This document shows, in pieces, positions 35,313-48,642 of a stretch of 64,000 bases of DNA. The DNA is from Fasciolopsis buskii (Eukaryota; Platyhelminthes; Trematoda; Plagiorchiida; Fasciolidae). How positions within the stretch are numbered: position 1 is the stretch's first letter; every line of letters starts with the position of its first letter. The position numbers and the translations under genes were made by a program. The notes under the pieces were generated by a model, which had not been told where the DNA came from, ran no database searches, and saw only the letters and a list, made by a program, of their open reading frames with translations. Location: positions 187,691 to 251,690 of the forward strand of contig LUCM01005954.1 of assembly GCA_008360955.1 (NCBI GenBank), given 5' to 3'.

Positions 35313-36480
35313 TACATGGTTCTGGTGCCATACTATCGCTTCTAATCACGGGGACAATCAAACTTCAATTGTTTCACCAATTTCAAAAACACGTCATTCT
35401 TGTGTAAACATTACCGGTGATTTTCATTGAAGTTTAACCCCTTAATTTCGTTACTTAAAAAGTTACCTGTGTATTAGCCGTCTCCGAATACTGCCGATTG
35501 GGGAAGGTTTCGAACCACTGTGCATCTGTGGATACGGACATTTTCAAAAGCTTGCAGTCAATGAAGCATTCTTCCGAATTCCCAGTCCATACAGACGATG
35601 TCGTTGACCGGTAACCTTTTCACCATGTTGTGGAATCGCCTGTTCACAATTATGGACAACAACTAAAGTGCATTACCGTACCCCCCACCCCAAAATGTTT
35701 TTGTTTCGAATTCAGTTTTTGAAGTTTTGTCATCCATTCGGTCATTCTGGTCTTTTGTTAACCTTCAACAGCTCAAGAAAAAAAAACGGTTAAGGAATAT
35801 ATTTGATTTAACTAATTCTCCCCGAAAATGTACGTGCGCTCTAATGAAGTTTCGTTCCGAAAAATGAATGGGCTATAGACTGCAGACTTCATTGCTCAGT
35901 TTCTGATTTCTACTGGCGCTATTCCGTTTAAGCTTGTCCAAATAGGTCGCGTTAGCACGCCCACGTACCAAGGTGCATGAAATTTCCACTTCTGTTTCTG
36001 ATTGGTTGATTTATATCCAGCTTCCAATTGGCTAGAAGAGCAACGTTACTCGTCACTGTATCCGTCCGAGTGACTTTGAACAGTCCGCTAACCTGTTCGG
36101 AATGAAACTGATTTTTGACGCGAATATCCCAGAATGACGGATCGCTTCGATAGGTAAGCAGAAGCGATGTTCAGTGTACGCATCTTTTTACTTGTTACCA
36201 TCAAATTTTTTCTTGTGATCTGGTTTTAAGGTAACAGGGTAAATGTTATCCTACGGGTAAGAAGAATTATTTTGTTCAAAGGAAGATTGTACCTAGAGCG
36301 GAACAGTTTTAGCTCATTACTGCCGCGACCGACAACAATTTTTTCTTAATGGTAATTTCCTATCACATGATCTATCGTATTTTTGAATTTACCTCGCAAA
36401 TTTGTCTGTTTCTACAAGTTTGTCTTGTCATTCCGAATTTCCACTACTTTCCAAGCTGTGCTGCACAAAACCGAGTTAAG
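35313..36480. other. No supportable gene
   Basis: AT-rich with no coherent exon signals. Confidence 0.45.
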
Positions 36481-36663
36481 CTTCCTGTATGTGTCCGACA
36501 CTGGATAGTTTCTTTTGTTCGAGTGTTGTGGTTTTCTTTAACAAAGAGATTAGATCACTCTTCCTAATAAGGATCGTCTGTCTGTCACTGTGGAATGACA
36601 TTACTGGTGAATATGATAATCCATTTTTCAACCAAACGGCGTTTCTCTGTACACTAAAAGCAG

Positions 36664-36913
36664 TTAGCACAATCGAGACTAATGGATTTTATAAAAAACA
36701 AAAAGTGATAAAACCTACACGCATTCTAAACTCTCAGTCGGTGAAGCAAAAACTAGGTATAGATATTTTAACACAAAATCAAGGCAATCTCGACAGGATG
36801 CACATTATCTATCGACGGCGCACTGTACAAATGTTACAGAAAGCGACAAAAGAAAACGGAATCACAGCAGTGCACGACTTGTTTCGGAAACCTTTTTGTT
36901 GCATTTTTACGAC
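36664..36913 (+). CDS. Ambiguous candidate exon pair
   Basis: A 174-codon frame is open at 36489-37013, but a 40-nt intron (36757-36796, GTATAG to CGACAG) would instead join STIETNGFYKKQKVIKPTRI... to CTLSIDGALYKCYRKRQKKT in phase 1. Codon bias is weak in both readings (about 18% G-starting), so this may be chance. Confidence 0.18.
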
Positions 36914-37019
36914 GTGTATACTGCACAAAACATTTCATGTTAAAGTTTATACGAGTGTAGACAAAATGATCCATAAACCCGCCATGAAGCAAGGCATTTT
37001 TTGGTCATTCTGAACTGCC

Positions 37020-38409
37020 ATCCAGCAGTTCGGATAGAAAATTACCTTTTCTTTGTACTTCAAGAAATTTCGATGTCAGTAACTACAATGTAGATAGTAA
37101 ATTATACTGTCTCACTAAGATTGCAAACTTAAATTGTGCAACGACAGAAACAGATGGATGTATGATTTTGCATGAAACTTACTACAAAGGTCATTGTGTT
37201 TTCACCAGACTTACGTCACTCAGGATAACATGTTCATTAATTTCTGGTGAATGTAACAGGGAATTATATCTGGAAAATCTGCCATTTGCTTGCATTTAAT
37301 CTCCACTTAAAATTTGGAAAATACTACAGTCAACATAAAGACGAATATTTCTTTATTCTTAGTCATTTTATTATTCTTTAAATAATCTTCCTTAGCTTTA
37401 CATTAGTTAGATTGAAAAACTTGAGAAATAGGGGAATAAGGGGCAACGTTTTTGAAAGGCTTTTTTTAGAAATATTCATTTTGCAAACGTTTTACGGCTC
37501 AGCAATTGGTGTGCACTCGTCAACTAAACTAGCAAGTCGCCGAATTGGCCAGATCAGGATTCTTCGCCAGTCCGTTAAAGGTTTAAGTTCCCTAACTTAA
37601 TGTACTATTGATCCACATTCCAAATCTACCAACATTTGAAAAGCATTATTATTTCCTCATATTGGGAGAGGCGTAATAATCTACTTCACGATAAGAGAAA
37701 AAACTGGTGCCGGAAAAATTGTAACGAGATTATAGTTTTTGTTGTTGAATTTGAGTAGTACGCAACATAAAAGTATGTTCCTGGTACATCGCTGGTTCAT
37801 TAAATGTTAGGTAAATCACTGTCTCATCTAGTTTAGGTACAAATGCGAATCGGTATAGAACATAAATTGAACAACATATTTTAATAAGTTCTGTGAACTC
37901 TACATTGTGACACTAAATATTATATTGTTTCTAGATCACTGATTCGCTGTCACAGTAACCATGTAAACGATTCGCATTGGAAACTTGAATGACTTTGATT
38001 CAAGATTACGTCTATTGTATGAAAGATCCCCACTAAACAATATTTCTGCTCCCCATGACCAACACACGTTACCGTAAAAAATCCCACTTGTTAAGTACTT
38101 AACTTCAGTCTGCAATTGCTAGCCTAATTGTGAGTTGAATAGTTGCCAAATTAAATGTTTCCGTCGAGAATGGGAGCTGTCTGGTACGCGTGGTTATAAC
38201 CCAGAACACTTGCAAACAAGTTTAGAAAGTTTTCAATCGCCATTAGGTTTTCATTTTTCACGTACGGGTAGGTTTAGTGCAACAACAAAGGACGGTCATG
38301 CTTAGTTGGCCTTATAACAGTTAAAAAACATTTAACAAGAGAAACCGAGCAATAGATTTAAAAAATTTGATGATAATTCTCTCCACCTCGTTGATGCTAG
38401 TGTCCTCAG
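37020..38409. other. No firm gene; possible upstream exons
   Basis: Short open stretches near 36979-37300 and 37503-37582 could be upstream exons of the gene beginning at 38410, but none has strong support. Confidence 0.35.
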
Positions 38410-39936
38410 ATTACCACTGGGGAAATTCGAAACACATCACCGACGGCGATATACCCATATGTATTAACTGTCCCAGCATCCGATTACATACGTGTCGTTC
38501 TATTCGATCAATTAAGACGACTCTGTAAGGAGATCTGTTTGTCATATCACACATGTTACAGTACTGGTAGTTGTTCGTGGTTCTCAAATCGATAGAATTG
38601 GTAAGCCATTCGTGTGGCCGACTATTTTCGTCCGAATGGCGTCATCGATACGCGTAGCAACAGATGCTTGGAAGACATCATCGCCTTCGAATGGAAACAT
38701 TTTGTTTGCAATTGGTGATCTTGATATTGTCTTCCATTCCAATGGTTTGGTTCGGTTTGGTTTTGGCTCTCGACGAGTCTTATCAAGAGGCTAATGATTT
38801 TGCAGCTTTTTTCGAATTAGACTGATCATACCAACTTTTTTGTGGTAGGCACACCGACCGTCAAAACCCAGCCAATTCCATCCAGGATATGGGTAACTGA
38901 TATGAAATCGACGGTTGGATGAAGTGTTCAGAATGAATGAAATTCAAGTTTCGAATAATTAGGCGTATTCGAAGTTAGGCAGTCAGTTCGATATCAACGG
39001 GCCGTTGAAGGACACCGTCTTTCCCTACTGCACTAACAAATTGGTTGTGTACTGTGCGTTTTCTAGAGTTCTAAAATAACGCATCACGAAACACACGGAG
39101 ATTTCACAGATTGCGGATACTGAAATGAAATTAATTTATATGGTTAGAAAACTTAATCTGAATTGATTTCATGTGTTTCGGGTGTGCCGTTTGTTACAGA
39201 TTTCAAACGCACGCTTCATAAACTCACCTCGGCTGAGGTCATGCGGTTCTCTATCATCGTGATGCAGCGATCACCTGTCAAACAAAGCCTGTACCATTCA
39301 GGGTCACGAAAACAAACTGACTAAATATCTAGGTCGTTGTGTGCGACACAGGTTGCTATGGCTTCCCGACGAGTGATACCATCGACGCAATTGATTGACA
39401 CCAAGCCCTCAGGGCGCTAGTTTGAACTTGATAGTTATCAGGGCGAAACTATTCGTTCCATAATCACAGCTACATTTGATAAAATGTTTCCCTTCCGTAT
39501 TTGTTCACGTTCTTAAGTATTGGTAAATTCGACCTCATTCATGACTTCCAGGACGCAGACATCGGCAAATTAAGGACTGCCGAGGGTACTCAAGAAGGTC
39601 GTTTTTGACTAGCTGACGTAAAACCACTCAAAGCTTCCGGATACTAACGCTCACGTGAATTTTCATTTGATACCTTTGTTACAGACAAGCCTGATGCAAA
39701 GAGATGACTGGACATTTTTTTGCAGAATTTCTGATACTAGTATTGATCGTCAGGAGAACTATTCCGGTCGCTGGGTTGGCAGTTTTGCTAGGTACATCCA
39801 AATTCCAGAAGCGGAAAAGTTTTGGTTGCACTGGATTGCGGTTTGTCACAAAATATTTATGAAAATTGTATATATTTAGCTTAAATTTCAACAGAAACCG
39901 TTAGGTGCAGCGAATCGATTCAAGAGTAGTAGAAAG
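38410..39936 (+). CDS. Candidate seven-exon gene, internal part
   Basis: Phase-consistent exons: 38410-38524 after TGTCCTCAG (ITTGEIRNTSPTAIYPYVLT..., donor GTAAGG), 38562-38600 (LLVVVRGSQIDRI, GTAAGC), 38664-38744 (AWKTSSPSNGNILFAIGDLD), 38979-39053 (SQFDINGPLKDTVFPYCTNK), 39200-39302 after TTGTTACAG (FKRTLHKLTSAEVMRFSIIV), 39726-39840 after TTTTTTTGCAG (ISDTSIDRQENYSGRWVGSF...IPEAEKFWLHWIA), 39895-39936 (KPLGAANRFKSSRK, GTGAGA). G-starting codons are 25-29% in most exons. Three donors are weak (GTTTGG, GTGCGT, GTCACG). The product looks beta-rich with an aromatic, Trp-containing part; it is not recognised. Ends unknown. Confidence 0.42.
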
Positions 39937-40035
39937 GTGAGAGTCTGAAAATAACTTCCTATAGTCAAACAAGTCAGGATTGCACATCTAGTTTAAAACG
40001 ACACAGTAGTGGAGTGGAAGTCGTTCACATGGGCT

Positions 40036-40118
40036 GAACTTGTAGTGTTAGTAGCAGAAACGATAGTAATGGCAGTAGTGATAATAACATTAGTACTAAT
40101 AGTAACAGTGGTAGATTA
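40036..40118. repeat. Degenerate AGT/AAT trinucleotide repeat
   Basis: GTAGTGTTAGTAGCAG followed by imperfect AGTAAT/ATAATA units over about 80 bp. Confidence 0.6.
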
Positions 40119-40238
40119 TTGTGGATCATCAGGAAAGTGGAAAAGTAGTGGGGTTGGCTCGTTCCGGAGTTTTGTTTGACACAACCGTATGCCTAATTTG
40201 TTTTACGTTATACACAGCACCAAACACACAGACAACTT

Positions 40239-40267
40239 ACTCTCTCTCTCTCTCTCACACACACACA
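40239..40267. repeat. (CT)n(CA)n microsatellite
   Basis: CT run followed directly by CA run. Confidence 0.92.
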
Positions 40268-40513
40268 AGCAAGTTACCTTTATTTCTTTCCACACAAAGC
40301 GATGTGCTTCCAAGTCTAGTTATTACATAAAGAGAGCAGAAATTCGACAAACTTTTCTAAGTCTGTCTGGTCTTATCACAATAACGAAAGCGCATACAAT
40401 AAGTAACGTTTTCAGTCTACCTGAATTCGATGGTCAATGACTATTAAAAGTCTGTCGGAATTTGGAAATACGAAATTACCGTGTCCTTATATTCGTTTTC
40501 ACACTTACGTTTT

Positions 40514-40806
40514 AGCTTCGTTAGGCGGCATTAGGGATATTCGTTACATGATTTGTAGCAATATACCCGGACAAAGCCGGCCGTTTGTAAAAGTGCGAAT
40601 TGAGCCATGTGATATGTCCATTTCGACGGCAAACGTGTTTAAATGGGATCTGTAGAGAATTGCATTCTTTGATGAATTCTTCACAATTTTCTATAATGAT
40701 ACATCCTGGATACCGCTTGTGCGTGCAAAACTATCTGCGCTTCAGAAGTTTTCACGAATGCCGCATGGTAGCTTGCATTCCCTGGTCGTATCTCTTTATC
40801 CTGCCT
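40514..40806 (+). CDS. Low-confidence downstream exons
   Basis: After TTACGTTTTAG a frame reads SLGGIRDIRYMICSNIPGQS RPF, and a 71-nt intron (GTAAAAG to CTGTAG) would join it to RIAFFDEFFTIFYNDTSWIP..., ending SLYPA stop. It could be the 3' end of the 38410-39936 gene, but the phase link between them is not established. Confidence 0.22.
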
Positions 40807-40933
40807 AAGGATAAGTTGATCAATGTTACAAAACTATTCATTCAGTTGCTTTTATCGGTACAATTTCATCATAGTAAACCGGCCGGTAGAATTTTGGTAG
40901 GAAGCTTTTGGACAAAAACTGGCGCTGATAGCG

Positions 40934-40957
40934 TGAGAAAGAGAGAGAGAGAGGGAG
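40934..40957. repeat. (AG)n-rich microsatellite
   Basis: GAAAGAGAGAGAGAGAGGGA purine run. Confidence 0.85.
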
Positions 40958-40971
40958 AGTGGTTTAAATAG

Positions 40972-43261
40972 TTGAAATAAATTATCTCTCCTTTAGGAAG
41001 AATTGAATTGTCAGCTTATGAAAGACTGTCAATTGCATTCGGGCTCACTTTGAAACTTTCCCAAACAGATATCTCGGATTTGTGAGGCATGCCTTTTGTT
41101 CAGTTAGACCAACCTTACACCTGATAAGGGGAATAGAGGAGAAGAATCAATATTGACGGTTCAGTTTTCTTGAGGTTCTGATAAGTGAGCTTGGCGTTTA
41201 GATCGTCGTCTTTTCGTCACGAGTCGAGGTGACATCGTCAGTGCATGTGCGCAGCTTTTGGGGTTCTTCTGTGCTTATGGTAGAAAACTGGTGGAATATG
41301 AGTGGGATACTTCCAGTTGTTATGTTCGATCGGCAGTGAATTGTACGGTAAAATCAACAGGTCGTTTTGCATTTGAAATGTTCGAAAATAGTGAGGTTTC
41401 ACGGATGACTTTTGGGCAAATTCACTAATTTTCAACCAATGCAAGAACAAAATGGCTATACAATGAACTGATTGATTTTTAAGTGATGGGACAAGTACGT
41501 CATATTTACACCAAGGAGTCCGATTGTCAACCAAGTGGAAATGCTGACCAGACGTTGAGATTCAAGCCAAACGCCCTGTACGACAGTGAACGCTTGTCCA
41601 TCGCTGAGTCAAATCTCGGGGAATCAGCACCATATGATTGTTTAAGATGAGTAAAAACTGCACAACATGCAACTGTTAAAAAAGCTTTGAAAATTTTCAT
41701 TTGCCATTGAATTTTTGTCAAAATAAAAACAGACAATTCAAGTTCGGGAAGGTTACGAGTAGAATTTATTACTGCTCAGAAGCGTTTCCATCCGTTTTTC
41801 ACGTCACCCTTTCGCCAAAATCACAAGAAACGTTTGACTCAGATGGACAAAAATCAGTTTTTTACACTCAAAAATTCCTGTTCCAGAGACATTCGGATCT
41901 AGAGCGTGCTCATGGCGATGAAATGTGCAAATGTTTATCGTGCGTGTCCTCACCGATTGAGATAGGCACGAGCACGCGAGTTCACTCTTGAACATGCGAT
42001 GGAAATAACTCGTCCAATAGTGGAACCGCAATGTGTAACTCCCACTAGATCTTGTAACAGTAGTGTTTCGAATGATTTTTAGTTAGTTGTTCTCATTTTT
42101 GATGTTTAAAACTCGGGGGCACCTCATCAACCAATCCGTCCGAATGAATGCGCCTAGATACAAAATGTGTTTTCAAGCAGAGAGCATGACACACAACTTT
42201 CTTCCACATATTGCCCTTCAGTAATATGTCAGTAATAGGAAACCAATCAATAATCCAATGGTCATATAGAGTGGCAATACCCTGTGTCATGTTAGTCCTA
42301 AACACTCTTGTTCGCGTTTCAGTGTAATCGCTTACCGTTCTATCTTCCCCGAGCGGAGTCCGGAGAAAATTTGCTGAAACCCACTAAAATCCTATTTTAA
42401 TTTGAAAAAAATATCGTGCTTTTATCACTGGCTGTGGAATTTGCTCACATTCGACGAAAAACTTGTGCAATTGATCCAGAAAAGTTTGTCACAAGTGGCA
42501 ATCGAGCCAAACAAGATCGTTTTGAAGGACTAAAGCATTTGTTTAGTTTCGTTTAATAGAAAAACAATTCCTTGGTCCAAATGGAATGTGATAAAAAAAA
42601 AACCGCCACATTTTTATTTGTTCACTTCTTTTCGCTTTAAAGAAAAACCGAATTCGTGAGATAATCTCGAAATCGGTCGTCTTACAAGTTTGGCAAGTAT
42701 AAAAATTGAGATGGATTTGGTTGGCAAATTCCGGTCTGTTCTGCTATCGATGGGGCAAATTTGTATGTTGTAACAGTAACCAAACGACGTTGGATGATTT
42801 GTGCTCATTTTTATGTTCATTCCACGCGAGTGTTTGTTTGTTTCTGTCCCAAACGCGCGTGCTCAATATCACGTGTGTGAAGATGAAAAGCGATATCTTT
42901 CATTGATCCTGTCAAAAAACTGATTAAGCCCAATAGAACATTCAGTATTATTGAGCTTACTAGAGAAAATTTTTCCATGAATATAAACTAATAACTTGTA
43001 CATCCTCAATAAAATTCCAATCCGCGCATTTGTTCGTCGGTGTATAGTTTATTGTGATTTTTAAACATCCCGTCCACGGTGATACCACTCTAAACCGGTA
43101 ATTTAACTAGTCATCAGTTGACGTGGACAATTCTTCTTGCCATTAATCCAAAATTAGACGTTTCACTTTCGAAGACCCATTTGGTCACACAGGGGATTTC
43201 CGCGTAAGAGCATGGTCCTAATTTCAAATGTCCAATTTGTCCAATGAGCATTTCGTGGTAG
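40972..43261. other. No firm gene
   Basis: A polar 96-codon plus-strand frame at 41701-41991 has only average codon bias. Nothing else stands out. Confidence 0.4.
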
Positions 43262-43572
43262 GCATCCCAATTTTTGGGTGAGACGAAAAGAGGAAGTGAT
43301 GCTCAATTCTTGCTCTTCGGGCATTTCCTGTTCGTTCCATATTGGATAGATGGCACACAAAAACACTGGGACATAAATAGACGTAAAGAGCGAGTCGTTT
43401 TTACCGCCCCTCGGTTTCACGTCGATCACGTTTCGGGGGATAGTGGAATTCGGTGTGCTTGCATCCTCACTTATCGGAATTTTCTGATCGTCTGGGGATT
43501 CGGTTTTGACTTGGCGAAATCATTTTCATGTCAAATAATTCGCCGGTCCGTGGGGCTGAGGAGTGGGAGGAG
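43262..43572 (+). CDS. Candidate long exon
   Basis: From a GTGGTAG acceptor a 103-codon frame (LGETKRGSDAQFLLFGHFLF..., VVFTAPRFHVDHVSGDSGIR, ...RSVGLRSGR) runs to a GTGAAA donor. 29 of 101 codons begin with G. An opposing minus-strand frame is open too but has a weaker bias. Aromatic-rich, not recognised. Confidence 0.33.
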
Positions 43573-44070
43573 GTGAAATACGTAGTCATCATGGGGAAAT
43601 CGAGCAACTGTCTCCTTGTCAAATACGAAGGTTTTCATGGGTATTAGACGCAGAACACAATCCATCCATGCATATTAAATCTTTGTACTATTTCGGTCCT
43701 CGGTCTCCGGGATGAAGTGGGGAATAAAACGTCTCACTTTGCTGATAGCAATAAAGAATCTCCCTTCTGTGTAGATTGGCGCAGTCGACTTAGGTCACAT
43801 GTTACCAGTGATAGTTCGATTAGTCTGGCTGTTTTGATATCACGGCAGCGTTATGGTTGAAGGAACATCGAGGAACTTGAAATACGATCACTAGTCTGTG
43901 GGAATCGTAAGAGATATCTCATATGAGATTCGTTCTTTCTCTGAATCATAGTCTGAAAACTGAGCAGTTTCACTAAGGTGGACGGCATTAAACGCCATGC
44001 ACAGCAACTCGTGTGGTTAGCTATTTATTTGCGATAAGTAGATGTGTGGCCTCTGAATGTCACATCACCT

Positions 44071-44229
44071 CGTTTATTAACGAAATGACTATGTATGTCA
44101 CTTTTCAGGAAGGAGGCCGCGGCCAACAGAGGGCTGCCGAGTAGGGAAGTTGACCGATTGTGGGAAGATTCGAACTCGAGACCTTCACGTCTGAACGGCA
44201 CGACCTTATCCGTCTGGCCACCGCCGACC
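44071..44229 (-). repeat. tRNA-derived SINE
   Basis: Minus strand: GGTGGCCAGACGGATAAGG head, tRNA loop TTCAGACGTGAAGG, body GTCAACTTCCC and CAGCCCTCTGTTGGCCGC, 3' end weathered. Confidence 0.84.
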
Positions 44230-44983
44230 ACGAAGTCTTAGAAATTAAAAATCTAGATTTTCCACAACCTCACTAAGGTCATGTGTGGATATGGATGTCG
44301 TAATCTTGTCGTCAAAACCATTGCATATAACCGCTAGATGACTGCTTCTATCATTTAGTCTACAACGGAACTTCCGGTAAAACTCTTCGACATCTTTGTC
44401 TCTTGCATTCCGGATAAATCAGTTCTCGCGGGCTAAAATCCCAGTCTGCATCCAGTCTCGATATACAATTGTCAGAAGACAAACGTCTACGAGATTTCCG
44501 GATTTGACAAGCATGAGTTTTCAACTGATTGCCAAAAAATAGGCCCTTACCTGAGGAGTTTCAAAAGCTAATTAACAATATTCCGTTTTTATCGATATTT
44601 CTGACCTTGCATCTACCTGTTTTGGTTGTCAATCGCGTAACTGACTTGAGACGTTAGATAACGAACCTGACCGGTAGCGGTGTGAGACGATTTTCCGGAA
44701 AATGGTTGATTCAGGAAATTTTTACATTCCATGCACCCCTCCAAATCTAGCTTCCATCTCGAATGAAGGTGGTTAGTAAAATCCCTAGTGAGTCCCAAGC
44801 TAATCATTGACTTCTTGGTGACACCATTTTGACTGAGAACTTTGAGAAAACACATGGCTAAAATCCGGGCAGGAATGCTTAGCACACCACACGCGTAACG
44901 CGTTTGTCTCCTTGCCAAACAGGATAGCTGGGAACAAATTCTAAATAAAATAGAATACCACATTTTTTGGCAGAAAGGCGAAG

Positions 44984-45209
44984 CTATATCTCAAATTTCA
45001 GTCGGAAACAAGCTAAACGGATCACGACCAGATCAAAACTAGCACCTTCTACGCATTTACAGTCATTCGGACCTATTGGAATTCCATGGTTCATAATAAC
45101 GTTTGAGTCAAACGCCGATAAGTGTTCATCGAGACCGATATGCACGTTACCGATTGCTTTCATCGGAAAAGTTGCACAGACCGATTCGCAGTACCAAAAG
45201 TCAAATAAA
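44984..45209 (-). CDS. Coding terminal exon, function unknown
   Basis: On the minus strand acceptor CTCTGATCACAG opens LFDFWYCESVCATFPMKAIG, then NVHIGLDEHLSAFDSNVIMN, HGIPIGPNDCKC... and ends ...CFRLKFEI stop. 25 of 73 codons begin with G. Four cysteines suggest an extracellular or disulfide-bonded product. The opposite strand frame is open but looks like a shadow. Confidence 0.42.
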
Positions 45210-48200
45210 CTGTGATCAGAGAAATTGGATTAGTCGGATCCAAAAATTCCCGTCCGTTTCTGATCTAGGCTGTATGATCTAACAGCTGCATTCTGCTGGT
45301 TGGTTATGTGACAATAGAGAAATTACTAGGTGATAAATTCATAGTGTAAGTTAGAGGTATCAACAGACCCTGATCAATCTAATCAACAAATGCTGTTTCG
45401 AAATGACACGCGGTAGCTAAAGTAGTTTTAATAACTTTTAGGCTGACAATTGTGTCCAAACGGCAAATGTTGCCGATTGTCATCACCGGCATACTCAAAA
45501 TCACTGCGATTAAGTCGCGTGCATGTGTTCATGTCCATGGGCCGGATATGTTTGCTTGTCACGTGATCGGCCAACGAGCAATGCTGAGCATGTCCACGTC
45601 TGTCTCAGAAATCCGATAGTAACGTCTCGCAATCCTGAATCAAAGATTATTCGACAAATGCTTCCGGGTTCCCGGATTGCAGGAATACAATTCTGGCCAT
45701 CATCGCATTTGTGCATCAGCAAGGTAGAAATGTGATGAAGTTCTCAACACTAGAGAGCAATCACAATTTGACCGAGCGTTCAATCACTGCAGAAGCGGGA
45801 ATATGCTACTTTAAGCTTTGAAGTGGTGAAAATCAGAGTGCATGCCTTATTGCTGAAAGGGCGGATACAAGGCTCAGTGGGAGGTTAAATGATGGAAACT
45901 GGGGGAGGAGGAGTCAAACATTCAGAAGGCAACTAGCGGTTCTTTCCAATAAATCGATCGAATAAATCCAAAGAAAGGCATTTGGCCTATTCCCGCCCAG
46001 TAGTTGGCTCAAGGATCGTTAAATTACGTCCCAGAAAGTGAAAGCATCTTATAGGTGTGTTGTTCGCCAGAAGTTGGAGAACAGTGAAATTTCGACAGTC
46101 CGCTCTAACAAACACAAAACTTGTGTAATGGCTCAAGCACTACACCGATTTTGTGTCGGAAACCAAATCTCCCAGGTTCGTTTTTTTTTAATTTTGAGGC
46201 CGAATAAACTCTTATCTGTCCTAACCCTGTTTCCTTGTTGAAAAACGGAAAGTCATTTTTCCAGAGAGATGTGGTTTTTTTTCGGGTAGGTCCAACCGAT
46301 TGTGTTTTCCAGGTGTTGCAGAATCCCGGGACATTCCGGTACTTTAAAAAGCGGGAACAAAACACACGCAGCAATCTGACAACACATCAGCTTAGCAGAT
46401 ACGTGTTTCTTCCAGACTAGTTTGTTTTAGTCAAACGATCGGCACAAAGGTGGTTCGACTTGAAAGTTGTATATTCGAACCCCTCAAAGCCAGTTAGGTT
46501 TCCCTTGGGATAGTCTAACACTGCACCAGTCCTTTTTTGATTGTGATTGGTACTGGTTTTTCATTGTTCAGAAAAAGAGCACGACAAAATAACGGATGCA
46601 ACAAGAAGAATAATTTGTTCCCACGGATAATTTTCCCACCGAAACTCTACACTTCGTTAACTGGGGAACTTCGCATGCCTATTCAAAGCGCTCAGGCCCG
46701 TTGCTACCTGCATTTGATATGCATCCCAACGTGGTCATTAATTCAGAAGGATTTACTTAGCATAAACAACTTTGCCTCATCCTTTGATGTGTGACTGCAT
46801 TGCAGTTAGTGTTCTGCAGCAGTTTGATTTTGATCAGTGATTTTGTTCCACTGTTGATTTTGTTTGGGGTGATAATTACTTCAAACATTGACCAAAACTG
46901 GAACAAAAAGTTGCGGTATCGTTGCGTGGACTTATTTTTAAAATAAGAAATCAAGTGTATCAGACATTATGCGTTTCTCAAAATGGCCGGACATTACAAT
47001 CCCAGGTCTGTGTGCCAATATGGTGGTACAAGGCTGCCGCTTGAAGCATTGCCAAGACTGGCCATAAGGAACTAACTGGTTCCAGTTCTCAGTCTTACAC
47101 TGGCCGGTCCCGAACTCCCGGGTGAGCTGTGGACTTCGTGACGCATGTTATTGTTTGTACTAAACCCATATTTCACTCGGGTGACGAAAAACAGAAAATT
47201 TCGACCCTAGCAATGTTTTAGCGACGATTAAATTTGCTTCTCGTCACAAAGACTATGTTTGGGACGACAGCAACAGATAATACAAATGACTGGCATCCCC
47301 CGGTTTTTCGCCACAATCGTTTCAACCAATTCTCGAACTAGAGAGAATAGATAAACAAAACAAGTTTGGCCGATTTGCACTCTTTTTACCAACAATAGAG
47401 TTGGATTAGCAAAGATAAATTCAAATTATCTGAAAATTTAAGCGGGAAAACACCACAATGGTTCTTCGACATTGTCCCCGGAAGGAAAGTGCAGCCCATC
47501 TGATCAGTCTTATGGAACATCACGCAATTTTCCGTTTTCCCGTACTTGGAAGTATAAAAAATACTCTTGATTCAAAGGTTGAAGTGTGCTAGGTCGGCCT
47601 ATCAAGCGATTTCAAGCCTGGTGACTGCAAGAGTTTATTTGGAAACAAGGATTTTCGCTTCTTTAAGTCTAATCGACCGTGCCGGTCAAGATGTCGATCA
47701 TTTCCTTTTCTATTTGAAATTGAATTGAATAAAGTACACGCAGGTACATGTCACTCAAATGCAAACATTCTCTAGATATTTTACTCGGCCATCCTTGTGT
47801 TACAAACAGGCCATTCTACTCGTGACAACCGAATTGAGGCAGAAATGTGAATTGATTGAAAGCACAAAAGATGAAAAGGGCAAATCAAACATCACTTCGA
47901 TGCGCCTCGCTTTCCATTTGCCCCCTTCCGGGTTTAGTTACTGCTTGGCTTTGTACGATGACCATCTTAGCACGCAATGTGAACGGAAATCCACGATTCG
48001 TGTGCCTCTCAGTTGTTCGTGTCGTTTGCGTTCACATAAACGTGTCCGTGTGTTTCCCACGTCAATCGAAATTCACAAATTTCTCTCGACTAGTTTGAGC
48101 GGTGGGAATGGGAACAATTTGCCTAGTCATTCAGATTATTTCTGTTTAGCCCAGACCTGTTTCGCTCCGGTTAATTCAGTAAAACTCGTCCAAGATAGGT

Positions 48201-48480
48201 TGACCTCGTCGACAATTAAACAGTGTGCCAAGTGGCCTAGTTGACGCACCAATTAGAATCAGCCGAGCGCATGGAAAATGCTTACCTGCTGGAAGGGTAT
48301 AACGTTTAAGAGTGTAGTTTTTCCGAATCCCAATCATTGATAGAAAGATTATGATGTTATGTGAGACTCATCAAAACGGTTACCATAATGCGCCACGCTT
48401 TTCGTTTAAGCATACCCAAGGGGTCACGTTTACCGCGTTTGCATGAAGAGAAGTTCATTAAACTAAAGAAGAATATAAAC
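45210..48480. other. No firm gene
   Basis: Long frames at 45523-45735 and 47759-48244 are open in two or three frames with average codon bias. The latter has a good acceptor (CCCCCTTCCGGGTTTAG) at about 47938 but no clear choice of frame. Confidence 0.4.
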
Positions 48481-48642
48481 CTGCCTTTTACCTCATTTAT
48501 CGATGAAATATTGATGGATTTCATTTTCAGGAAACTAGTCCCGGCCAACTGAGAATTGCTGAGTGGGCAATGTGGCCGGTGCTGGGAGGATTTCAACCAG
48601 CTACTCTCACATTCTAAACGCCACGACTTTGTCTACTTTGTT
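48480..48642 (-). repeat. tRNA-derived SINE, diverged
   Basis: Minus strand: GTCGTGGCGTTTAGAATGTGA head, GGTTGAAATCCTCCC B box, body AATTCTCAGTTGGCCGGGAC, tail AGGTAAAAGGCAGG. Confidence 0.7.

Noticed and set aside
39228..39274. 47-nt minus-strand exon with GTGAGT donor (RCITMIENRMTSAE)
   Set aside because: The plus-strand exon 39200-39302 over the same bases links in phase to neighbours on both sides.
47759..48244. 161-codon plus-strand ORF with a good internal acceptor
   Set aside because: Two frames are open together, and G-starting codons are at background (about 19%).
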